Positions 24,746-36,300 of a stretch of DNA of 64,000 nt are shown piece by piece. Under the pieces are notes generated by a model. The model was given only the letters and a program-made list of their open reading frames with translations, ran no database searches and was not told where the DNA came from. Location of the stretch: contig OZ176058.1 in the NCBI GenBank assembly GCA_964247055.1, forward strand, positions 4,774,001 to 4,838,000, in the 5' to 3' direction. Every line of letters begins with the position of its first letter. The stretch's first letter is position 1. The position numbers were made by a program, and so were the translations under genes. This DNA is from Paragordius varius (taxonomy: Eukaryota > Nematomorpha).

Positions 24746-26821
24746 GGTTGATTTTATAACATATTTAAGTAGTTAGTAAATATAACCAACAATCAATATT
24801 ATTTAAATGATTAACATAGTAACTTAATATTTTTAAATTGGTAAAATTAGTATGTAGTATAATTTATGTAAAGAATAAAAACTAAAAAATAATACAGTAA
24901 AATTTAATACGGACAAAACCTAAAAATATAAAGAAAATATTTTTTAAAAAGACAACCATACTTTTTAAATCTTGATTATTTTCGATATAAATGGTAATTT
25001 TAAATTAAAAGGTATTAAATACGGTTGTAAATAGGAAACCCCATAAATTTTATATTTTGTAGTTTAAAACAATGAGGTATATTGAAATAAAATAAAATTT
25101 TAAAATGGGGTTGTCTTTTAGAAAAAAAATTTGTCTTTATATTTTTACGTTTTGTCCGTATAATTTCAGTTTTTACTGTAAGTTAAAACTCTCAATTGGA
25201 AATTAAAGTGCAGTATAATTTATGCAAAGAATAAAAGTTAAAAAATAATACAGTAAAATTCGAAATTATACTATGGACAAAACGTAAAAATATAAAAACT
25301 CTTAAAGACAACATCCCTTTTTTAAACTTCATTTTTAAAAATATAAATTATTGTTTTAAATTGTAAAGTATAAAATTGATATGTATATTGGACACAATCA
25401 ATTATATATATTTTTATAATTGTAATTATATAATAAATATGAGAAAAATTAAGGTTTATATTGTCTTTTAGAAAAAAATATTTGTCCGTATATTTTTACT
25501 TTTTGTCCGTATAATTTCAATTTTTGCTGTATATTTCTCCATATTGAATTTTGATATTATTAACGCAAACCCATCGTTTTGAGTCACGAAATTAATATAA
25601 AATATAACCTTAAAATTTAAAAAACTAATATTTTTAAGAATACCATTAATATGGTTGTCATTTTTAGATATTGTTTTATCTGCTGATTCTTATATTTTTA
25701 AAGCATGTTGATTTAAAGGTGGTCCGTACCAATTTATTAAAATTAAAATTTACAGACAAAACTTAAATCATAAAGAAAAAGGAAAATAAAAATTGAAATT
25801 ATACGGACAAAATGTAAAAATATAAAGACAAATATTTTTTTGTAAAGACAACTATACTTTTAAAATCTTAATTATTTTATATAAAACTCATTGTTTTGAA
25901 CTGTAATTATGAAATAAAGATGTTAATTTGTAAAACAATCAATTATTAAATTTACAATTGAAATTAAACAATTATTATAGGATATTCAAGGTTTTAATAA
26001 GTAGATTGTTTTTGGAAAAGAATGTCTTTATATTTTTACGTTTTGTCCGTATAATTTCAATTTTTATTGTATGTTTCAAAACACAGCCGTACTTTTTTGC
26101 GCCTTAATTTTTTCTATATATTAATTAGTAAAAATTGTATAATTGATTGTTTGCATTTTAAAACAATGAGTTATATTTTAATAAAAATTTCAAAACGGCA
26201 GCCTTTAAAAAAATATTATCGTATGGTTTTGCGTTTTGAGTACATAATTTAAATTTTATACTATTTATATTTTATTAAAACAGCCATATTTTTTAGATAT
26301 TTTTTATAATGTGCTTATCGTTTGTCACGAAATATAAGGAATATTAAATTTATACAGAGAAATAAAAACTTAAACATAAAGAACATACAGTAGTAACTAA
26401 AATTATACGGACAAAAAGCAAAAATATACGGACAAATATTTTTTTAAAAATCATACTTATATAAACACTTTAATTTTATAAATTATATGATTACAATTAT
26501 AATATATAATTTATTGTGTCACCAATATACATATCAATTTAATACTTTACAATTAAAACCCAACAGTTCATATTTTTAAAAATAAAGTTAAAAAGTATGG
26601 GGTTGTCTTTTGGAAAAAAAATATTTGTCTTTATATTTTTAGGTTTTGTCCGTATAATATCAAAATTCACTGTACTTTTAATATGTTATTATGTCCAAAA
26701 ATATAATCTTTTACTTATTAATATTTTGTTTTTATAATATATTGTCCATTATTTTTGTTTCGTTGTATGGGCTCAGGATATAATTGCTAATTACCGCTTT
26801 ATCGATTGTGTGGGTATTTTA
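24746..26821. repeat. MITE-A cluster
   Basis: Head-to-tail MITE-A copies at about 24895-25179, 25252-25530, 25785-26068 and 26389-26675, each with TA-flanked palindromic arms. Spacers are short and AT-rich. No gene recognised; the open frame at 26067-26252 lies within MITE-derived sequence. Confidence 0.8.
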
Positions 26822-27135
26822 CAGTAAAAATTGAAATTATAAGGAAACACAAAACGTAAAAATATAAAGACAAATATTTTTTTTATAAAACACAACCATT
26901 CTTTTTGTATCTTGATTAATTTAAATTTAACTCATTGTTTTAAACTGCAAAATATAATATAGACCTAATAATTGATAACAGAATCAATTAGGAATGTTTT
27001 TTTACGATTGTAATTTAATAATTATTTTTATAGGATAAATTAAGGCAGTTTAAAAAAGTATGGTGGTTGTCTTTGGAAAAAAAATTGTCTTTGTATTTTT
27101 ACGTTTTGTCCATCGTGTAAATTCAATTTTTACTG
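26822..27135. mobile_element. MITE-A, well-preserved example
   Basis: 314 bp between TA dinucleotides. Left end CAGTAAAAATTGAAATTATA, then AAACGTAAAAATATAAAGAC; right end TTTTTACGTTTTGTCC ... TTCAATTTTTACTG. The arms pair over most of the element. Ends beginning CAGT and a TA target are typical of Tc1/mariner-derived MITEs. A matching copy starts at 63781 in the opposite arm of the inverted duplication. Confidence 0.88.
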
Positions 27136-27283
27136 TAATAAAGCATAAGAAGTGTTTGTAAAAGTCGGACTTTACACCTAAAATTTCACAAAATCATAAC
27201 GAAAATATAAATATACAGCAAAGTTTCCATATATATTTTTTTTCAAAAAACAACCTTATGTAATATTTTCCAAATATCAATTA
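27136..27283. other. Short spacer between MITE-A and the transposon
   Basis: Contains AAAAGTCGGACTTTACACCT (27150-27170), repeated in inverse orientation at about 63737-63756 in the other arm. No gene seen. Confidence 0.5.
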
Positions 27284-29244
27284 CAGTCATGTCTATATAG
27301 AATTGTCTTTTTTTTTTATTTAAATGATTATAATTTTTTTTTAATTGTTTTGATGTTTGATATGTCAACTTTCAACATGCGCATTTTTAAGCCTTAAAAT
27401 AATAATAGCCTATTTAGTGTAAGAATTTTTAATTTATAATTAAAAGATATTGCAAAATATTATTCTTGATGCACAACATGCACATATTGTAATTTTTATC
27501 TTTTGTAAAATATTAATTATAAAATTTTATTAATAAAGTTTAAACACACATAACCAAAATATAATTTAAAAGATAAAAATATTTATTGATTATAATATTT
27601 AAATAAATTTATAATTGTTTTCATTTTCTAGGGGTTTTCTTTGCATACATTCCAACAAAATATGTGAAGAAAAATTATAATAATTTTTTAGATTTTTTTC
27701 CCTTCTCTCTTCGCAAAGTCTTGCAATTTTATTATGTTGCTCTAGAGGGGTACTACACCGGGGTTTTTTATCATATTGATGTTTAATCTCATGAAAAAAA
27801 CATTCAATGGGATTCAGTTGTGGCGAATATGGAGGTAAATAAACTATTTTATTCCTTAGGTCACCTAACACCGCGGCTTTGTGAATAGGTGCATTATCGC
27901 AAACTATTATTGAACTTTCAGGAATTCTTGTTAAACATTCCGTCAAAAAAATTCGAAAATCATCGCCTCTAAAGGCGCCTTCTTTTGTTCTGTAATTAAT
28001 AACTCCCTGACAACCAATCATACATATCAATGAAACATTTTTTCCTAAAATAAATTCAAATTTTACCTTTGTTAAATCCCTCTACAATAGGAGATTTGCC
28101 CTTTGGAGCTCTACCCCATATATTTGTAAGTTTCAAACTGAAGCCTGACTCATCAATAAAAAAAACTTTTTCCTGTGGAATATCTTTCACCAATCTGGCA
28201 TAATTATAACGCTTTTCTATATTCTCTGGGGTGTTTCGTTCCCGAGGTTGTAAAATACACCTCTTTCGAGTAATTTCTGAATCCGAGAGAATTTTGTAAA
28301 TAGTTGCTCTGCATACTTTAATATGGTCTGGTATTTGTTCCATTATTTCATCGATTGTTAATTCACAATCATTGTTTATTAATCTTTTGACAGCATCTAT
28401 TATTTCTGGATTTCTGAATTTGTTACGCCGACCAGATTTATTTCTATCAGTAGAATTCCCAAGAATTATTTTTCTTCTTAATATATTTATAGATGTTAAG
28501 GACATATCAAAATAATCCAAAAAATAATTTGAGGGTTTTTCCAAATTTTTGGGATCAAAAAATAATTTTTTAGCTCTATCTATTTTTTCCTTATTCCAAA
28601 AATTATGTTCTAAAATTTAAAAATATTAATACTTTTATGTTTTATTTTTTCACGAGATAATTCATTTTCATTCAATGGAACATCCAAATCAGATACTACG
28701 AATTGTTATTTTTAAATACTTGAAGACTCTTCACTTGTATCCGATTCAAAAGTATAAACTGAGGGAGCTATGTTTTCCTTTAATATTGGATTTTGTTCTG
28801 AATTTTTATTTTTTAATATAAACCTTCAAGTACACTAGCTGCCGAGCAAAGAAGAAATAATGGGTTATCGTTGATATTCATAATTTTTAAAAATAACTCT
28901 AGATTTATGATTTATTTCTTTATATATATAGAGATTAATTGGACATCTGCTTGGGTTTTCTTATATATTTTAAGTGCATGTTAAAAACCCCTAGAAAATG
29001 AAAACATATATTAAACTTGGTTATCATAAATTACATGCGCATGTTGTAGATAAAATGTTCAAGAATAATATTTTGCAACATCTTTTAATTATAAATTAAA
29101 AATTCTTACACTAAATAGGCTATTATTATTTTAAGGCTTAAAAATGCGCATGTTGAAAGTTGACATATCAAACATCAAAACAATTAAAAAAAAATTATAA
29201 TCATTTAAATAAAAAAAAAAGACAATTCTATATAGACATGACTG
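27284..29244 (-). mobile_element. Complete Tc1/mariner-superfamily transposon with about 190-bp TIRs
   Basis: Flanked by TA at 27282-27283 and 29245-29246. Both ends start CAGTCATGTCTATATAGAAT and stay almost identical for about 185 bases, which indicates a recent insertion. One transposase gene lies inside on the minus strand. The other arm of the inverted duplication carries the uninterrupted target (AAATTAATTAATTGATATTT near 63624-63645), so the insertion postdates the duplication or the element is absent from that copy. Short MITEs with the same CAGTCATGT end (MITE-C) are likely non-autonomous relatives. Confidence 0.93.
27599..28881 (-). CDS. Tc1/mariner-type DDE transposase with four micro-introns
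   Basis: Five exons: 28881-28824, 28797-28720, 28695-28633, 28609-28067 and 28044-27599, giving 395 residues. The introns are 26, 24, 23 and 22 nt, all GT...AG (borders GTTTAT-TTCAG, GTATTT-CGTAG, GTATTA-TTTTAG, GTAAAA-TTTTAG); removing them gives one frame from ATG (MNINDNPLFLL) to stop. A helix-turn-helix region spans about residues 100-175 (CRATIYKILSDSEITRKR). The DDE core shows FIDESGFSL (Asp219), VCDNAPIHK (Asp297) and PPYSPQLNPIE (Glu328). By my count 30 residues separate Asp297 from Glu328, fewer than the 34 of classical Tc1. It cuts and pastes its own TIRs at TA sites in the nucleus. It looks intact and possibly active. Confidence 0.88.
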
Positions 29245-29406
29245 TAATTAATTTACAAGATATCCAATTGATTGTACAATTTACATTTCATTTAATACCA
29301 GTTAAAACGATATATTATATTTAAAAAACAAGTGTTATTTTTCATTATTTTAATGTAAAAAACATTACAAAAAATTTTAAATAAGAAAATTTACAATTCT
29401 ATAATA
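29245..29406. other. AT-rich spacer of the left arm
   Basis: Matches the other arm near 63480-63630 in inverse orientation. No feature of its own. Confidence 0.5.
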
Positions 29407-29576
29407 CAGTAGCGTATGGCATAAAACAATATTAGTCCGTAAAAGAATCAAAAATGTTTTTTTTAAAAAAACAAGGGGATATTATGGATATGTGTATATA
29501 TAACTAGGCTTGTTTTTCAAAAAAAACATTTTTTATTTTATTATGGAATAATATTGTTTTATGCCATACGCTACTG
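29407..29576. mobile_element. MITE-D copy 1
   Basis: TA-flanked palindrome: CAGTAGCGTATGGCATAAAA then CAATATTAGTCC at one end, complementary ATTGTTTTATGCCATACGCT and ACTG at the other. The arm partner is at 63314-63470. Confidence 0.85.
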
Positions 29577-29858
29577 TAATGCCACGTACAGAGAACTTAA
29601 AATAAAAAAGCTAGCTAGAAATGAATGAATGTTTTACATAAGACGCTCTATTATGTAATTGGCCAGTTTGTAAATTCAATTTTCCCAGTAAAATTTATTC
29701 TAATTTTGTTTTTAATTGCAATTCAACATATCATATAAATTTGAAGGTTTATGTAGAATCGAAAACATTAAAAAAATATGTCGTCTGCTTTATTGAGCAA
29801 AAGATAAACCAAATTAGTTTCAACTTTCTATGTTCTGTCTTTATAATTTTAAATATTA
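29577..29858 (-). pseudogene. Relic of syntaxin-16 exon 9 downstream of the gene
   Basis: Plus-strand GCCACGTACAGAGAACTTAA and GACGCTCTATTATGTAATTG are a decayed copy of the last part of exon 9 (GCCACGCACAGG, GACGCTCTGCTATG), followed by the shared AAACCAAATTAGTTTCAACT flank. The same relic is at 63060-63312 in the other arm, so it arose before the inverted duplication. Confidence 0.8.
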
Positions 29859-30143
29859 CTGTAAAAACTGAAATTACACGGACAAAACGTAAAAATATAA
29901 AGACAAATATTTTTTTCTAAAAGACAACCATACTTTTTAAATCTAAATTTATATCGATATAACTTATTGTTTTAAACGGCAAAATGTGAAATAGAGATAC
30001 ATAATACTAACATAATCAATTCTATATTTTAGTAACTAATTAGCTCATATGGGAAACATTTATGTTTTAAAAAGTATGGTTGTCTTTTAGATAAAAATAT
30101 CTTTAAATTTTCACGTTTTGTCCATATATTTCAAATTTTACTG
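29859..30143. mobile_element. MITE-A between the exon 9 relic and exon 9
   Basis: Complete arms (ACACGGACAAAACGTAAAAA, AAGACAACCATACTTTTTAA) and TA flanks. The partner in the other arm is 62743-63022. Confidence 0.85.
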
Positions 30144-30303
30144 TAATATAAGACAACATTCAATTATTTCAATATCATAATGAATTCAAAAAAATGATGT
30201 TTTAATATACAAAACAGGAATAACTAGATAAAAACATTTCAAATTTTTTGTATTTATTTCATTTTTACTGTATAACAACATCAATCAAATAAATAGGAAT
30301 ATA

Positions 30304-33300
30304 TTATAATTTCAAAATAATTAATGCCACGCACAGGAGTAAAACTAAAAAAGCCAACGAGAAAATGCATAAAAGTTTTCCATAAGACGCTCTGCTATGC
30401 AAAGTGGCCGCTTTAGTTAATTCGGTTAATCCTGTGCTTATGGTTTGTGTCGAATGTTCAATACTGTAATCTATACGATCTAACGTTGAACCCTATATAT
30501 GTATACAGTAAAAATTGAAATTATATAAAATTGCTACATTTTTATAAAATTTAAAAGAATATAAAAGAATTTTTTTTAGAGAAACCCGCTGAACTTTTTT
30601 TATACTAGATTTATTTAAAATTGTTCGAGGGTAAATTTGAATAGTAAATGGTATATATGTGTGTCTGTGTAAAATAAGCCCTCAAAAAAATATAATTGTA
30701 ATTTGACAAAAATCTTTGCTTATGTTTTCTTATAATTTAAATTTTTGTATAATATTTACAAGTTAGTTTATAGTTTAATTTATATTTTACGTTTGACAAA
30801 TAGTACTGTAGTAATCTAATTACCCCATAAATTCATTTAATTTTAACTAAATTATAATTGGGCAATAATAATATAAATTATTTTTCGGTATTTTTAAACC
30901 TATTTTTCAACTAATAAATTTAATATTACCTAACTAACTTTAAATATCTATGAACAAAAAAAGGTAAAAATATGCACAATAAGAGATGATTCTTAAATTA
31001 TTTTATAGTTTTATGTACTAAAAAAATTGTATTTTAAAAATATTTTAACAAAAAGATTATAATAACATTTTACCTGATCGTTTACCAATGTGCCAATATC
31101 GTGGAAAAGAGTATTTAAATCTTGAATAGATTGCACAAGACTGTTAATTTCTTTTTCCTTGTGCCTGTAATAACTCAATTCCCCATCAATGTCTGAAAAG
31201 AGTTTCTCCCTTTTTTGTAAGGATGTCTATATTTGGTAAATTATAAATAATTATTAATAAATTTTTTTTAAACATAATAATAATGTTTTTATTTGGAAAT
31301 TTTAAAAACTATCAAAAATTGTAAAAATTGTGTATATAGAAAAGCATGAATAATGAAATGTTTAATTTGAAAATAAAAAATATGAAAATTTTTGGAAAAA
31401 TATAATTAATCTAAATTTAAATATTTAACTTGTTTATAATTAAAATTATATTATATTTCCTAAATAATATTGATTCAATTTAAAAATTTTTAAAACTTTT
31501 AATACAATATAAATTTTTGAATAAATGTAGTATATAGATGGCGTTTATTTTTATTACTGCTAATTATTTAAAACCTTAAATTTTTTATAAACTAAACTCA
31601 TTATGAATTAGAAAAGGATAGATAGAAATAATTGCCTCAAACAATTTAATTAGATATTTCACACATTTGTGAATTAATTGGTTTTTCTTGAATAATTTTT
31701 TGAAATAAAAAAATTTGTCTTTATATTTTTACGTTTTGTCACTTCTATACATTCAAGTTTACTGTATAATTTAAAAAAAGCTTATATTTAAAAAACTATT
31801 ATATTATATTTCCTAATAATATTGTTTAAATTTGAAATTTTTTAATATTATAGTTAAAATTATCAAAAAAAATGTTATTTTTTAAAAAATTATTAATAAT
31901 ACAAATATCTTGTAATCCATATAATTATAAAGAAAAAATAAGTTTATGAAATCAATTATAGTTAAATTTACCAAAAAAAATGTTATTTTTAAATTATTAA
32001 CAATACAAATATCTTGAAATCCATATAATTATAAAGAAAAAAAAGTTTATGAAATCAATTATATACTATAAATTTCAAAATAAAATGTTTTATTTGAAAC
32101 TCGTAATTATAAATTAAAAAAAGAGTATCCAATATTTCGATATAAACTATTTAAAACTAACTTTTTGAAAGCGTTCAAAATTTGAGTTTAAGGAGTTATC
32201 AATTGATTGTTGATGGTTTATTATATCCATTTCAGACATTATAACATTATTATCGCTGGGGTGTTGAGAATTCGACGAAGTCAATTTATTTTCCCACAAA
32301 ATTTTTGTATTGATAGTTTCATCGTGTTCCTAAATAGTTTTTTTTATTATTACAGTAAAAATTAAAAGCAAAATACGTAAAATATAAAGACAAATATTTT
32401 TTTGTTTTCTAAAAGACAACCAACTCCATACTTTTTATTTAATATACCATTTACAATTCAAATCTACCGCGTACAACTCAAAATGACCCTCGAAACAATT
32501 AAAATCACTCTTGTAAACAATTCGAATTCACTCTTCAACTATTTGAATTCACCCTTGAACAATTCAAATTCACCCTGCGTACATTTCAAATTCACCTTTG
32601 ATCTATTAAATATCACCCTTGAACAATTTAAATTCACCCTTGTGAAATTCGAAATGATCCTTGAACTATTCAAATTTACCTTTGAACTATTAAATATCAC
32701 CCTTTTTAACATTTCGAATTCCCCCTAAACCAAATTATGTGTTTTGTTTAATATTAAAAATTACCTTTATTTTTTAATATTTTTCAACATATGAAATTGT
32801 GTTTAAAATTAATATAATGCTGAAAAAATATGAAACTATGTCCAAAAAAAAATATTTCATATTAATGATGAGTTATGTTAGATTGAAAGAAAACACATAA
32901 TATATTGTTCGAGGGTGGATTCGGATTGTAAATGGTATATACCTTAATATATTTAAAATATTACTTATTGTGTTTTGGGTTGCAAAATAAAGATTAGTTA
33001 TGTAAATTGTGTTAATCCACTCAATTATATATCATTTTAAAATAAAATTTCAAGTAGATTATAAGGGGAAAATTTCAAGGTGTGTAAAAGTATGGTTGGT
33101 TGTCTTTTTAAGAAAAAATTATTTATTGTCTTTATATTATTACGTTTTATAATATAATTACAATTTTTACTGTAATATTTTCATGATTAACATTTGCTTT
33201 TGTGGTTGTTTTATAATCCATGGTGGGGGTCGTATTGTATTGTTCATACAGTGTTTTAAATCTTTCAATTTCTAAGTAAATAATATTTATAAAGTTTATT

Positions 33301-36300
33301 ACAATTAATATTATTTAATATTAAACTACAAATGTTTTTAAGACGCCATACATTTATTTTTTCATTTAAATTTTAATATACCATTTGCACTTCAAAAGTG
33401 TCCTTAAACACTTCAAATTGGTCCTTGAACATTACACTTCAAGTTGGTTATTAAAATTTTTAAGTTTTGATTTAACCATAATTTTTACATATGTTTTTTA
33501 ATTTAATATTTTTTAACCTAATTCTCTTTATATATTTTATTCCTTAAAAACAAATAAAATCCAAAAACCACTTTTTTGTCTCAAACTAATTTTTTCCAAT
33601 TTAACCAAATTATTACCTTATGAATGTTTGAAATGAAAACTGTATTATTTAACCCAGAAAACTTTTTTGATTAGATGTTATAATCTTATAAATATCCAAA
33701 ATAATTTTAAGAAATAATAAATATATACGGTTTCTGAATTATTAAAAGTTAATATTGATTTAAAATTATGTTAATATATTGAAAATATGTCAAAAACGAT
33801 AAAGTAGATGAATGATTTACGATTTAATTGATAAAAATAAAAAAGAGAACAAACAAAGTCAAAGGACCAACTTAACGTGCAAATAGTATATTTAATATTT
33901 TTTCCAACCTTATTAAGACAAAAGTAAAAACATGAAAGGCGTTTTATTTGGTTTAAAACTCTTTATATTTAATTCACTCTAAAATTTAATAAAATTCGAA
34001 ATTTCATTTTTAAACTTTAAGATAAGTGGATTGACTTCGACGAAAAGACAAGGTTAAATCACACAATTTTTTAGCTGAAAAGTTGTTATATTGCGTTTGA
34101 GTTGCATTTCCTTAAGGCATTTTTTCAACAGAATTTGTTTCAAAACTCAAAAAATTAGTTATTTTATTCACTTTAAAACATTTTCAAAATTTCAATTTGG
34201 AAAATTTGAAAACTTTAAAACACCTTTAAGATAAGTAGATTGACTTCGGCGAAAAGACAGAATTATATATATAATGTTTAAATTGCATTTTTTGAAGCGT
34301 TTTTAAACAGAATTTGTTATAAAACTCAAAAATTAGTAATTTTATTTACTTTGTAACATTTAAAAACTTTAAAGCAAAACCTTTAAGGTAGGTGGGTTGA
34401 CTCCGTAGAAAACTCATATTACGATTAAATTGCATTTCTAAAGCGTTTTTTCAACAGAATTTGTTTTAAAACTCAAAAAATTCAAAAGTTTTTAAAGCAA
34501 AACCTTTAAGATAGTGGATTGACTTTGTCGAAAACTTAGGGTTAAATCACATTATTGTTTAGCTATAAAAGCTGTTTTTTTCGCTTAAGTTGCATTTCTT
34601 AAGCGTTTTTTTAACAGAATTGTTTCAAAACTCAAAAAAATTTCGAATTTCAAAGCAAAGCCTTTAAGATAAGTGGATTGACTTCGTCGAAAACTCAAGG
34701 TTAAATCACACGATTTTTTAGCTGAAAAAGTTGTTTTTTGCGTTAAATTCCATTTCTTAAGGCGTTTTTTCAATAGAATTTGTTTTAAAGCTCAAAAAAT
34801 TATTTTTATTCAATTTTAAAACTCAAAACTTCTTTAAACCTTTAAAATAAGTGGTTTGACTTCGTCGAAAACTCAAGGGTAAATCACACAATTGTTTAGC
34901 TAGAAACGTTGTAATATTGCGTTTAAGTTGCATTTCTTGAAGCGTTTTTATGAAGTATTTGTTTTAAAACTCAAAAAATTCGAATTTCAAGACAATCCTT
35001 TAAGATAAGTGGATTGACGTCCCAAAAGTAGCTGAAAAGGTTGTTTTTTGCGTTACCAATCAAGAAAATTCAAAAACTTAAAAGGAGAACCTTTAAGGTA
35101 AGTGGATTGACTTTGTCGAAAACTCAAGGTTTTACACAATTTTTAAGCTAAAAAAATTGTTTTTTTGCTTTTATGCATTTCTTTTTTCAACAGACTTTGT
35201 TTTAAAACGTTAAAATTAGTTATTTTATCCGCTTTAATACTTCGAAATTTTAATTTTAACCAGAAAAAAAGGAAACCTTTAAGGTAAGTGGATTGACTAC
35301 GGCGAAAAGACAAAGGTAAATTACACATTTTTTAGCTAAAAAGTTGTTTTATTGCGTTTAAGTTGCATTTCTTGAAACGTTTTTATTAAGAATTTGTTTA
35401 AAACTCAAAAATTAGTTATTTCATTCCTTTTAATTTTTAATTATTTTAAACAAAAAAATTGAAGGCAAAACCATTAAGATTAGTTGATTGACTACGACAA
35501 AAAGACAAGAAGTCATACAATTGTTTAGATATAAAAGTTGTTTTCTTGCATTTAAATATATTTCTTGAAACAGAATTTGTTTTAAAACTCAAAAATTAGT
35601 TTTTTTATTCACTTTGAAAATTTTTAAAATTTCAATTTTCAGAAAACAAAGGAGAACCTTAAGATGAGTGGATTGACTTCGTCGAAAACTCAAGGTTAAA
35701 TCACACGATTTTTTAGCTGAAAAAGTTGTTTTTTGCGTTAAATTCCATTTCTTGAAGCGTTTTTCAACAGAAATTGTTTTAAAATCAAAAAATTTATAAA
35801 TTTCAATTTCCAGAAAACTTTAAAGCAAAACCTTTAAGATAAGTAATTGACTTCGTCAAAAAGACAAGGTTAAGTCACACAATTGTTGGACTAAAAAAAT
35901 GTTTTTTGCGTTTAAAATGCATTTCTTGAAGCGTTTTTCAACAGAAACTCATGAAATTCAGAAATAAACCTTTAAGTTAAGTGGATTGACTTCGACAAAA
36001 AGTCAGAAATAAGTCACACAATTGTTTGCTTTTCTTAAAACTATTTTAAGCAAAATTTGTTTCAAAGTCAAAAAAATATTTTTTTAATGATTAAAAATTT
36101 CAATTTCCACAAACCTTTAAAGCGAAACCTTTAAGATAAATAGATTGACTTCCTCAAAAAAGACAAGGTTAATCCACACAATTGTTTAATTAGGAAAGTT
36201 GTTATATCACGTTTAAGTGGCAATTTTAAAGCGTTTTCAACAGAATTTGTTTTAAAACTCAAAAATTAGTTATTTTATTCACTTTGAAAATTCAAAAACT

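Noticed and set aside
28056-28544. Frameshifted, dead transposase in two pieces
   Set aside because: A 22-nt GT...AG segment explains the break and three more such segments extend the gene upstream to a start codon, with every phase fitting.
34585-35328. Minus-strand frames containing SFRRSQSTYLKG as possible extra syntaxin exons
   Set aside because: They are units of the exon 5-tail array; no unit has the exon's upstream part or a convincing acceptor, and the true exon at 37009-36811 completes the protein.
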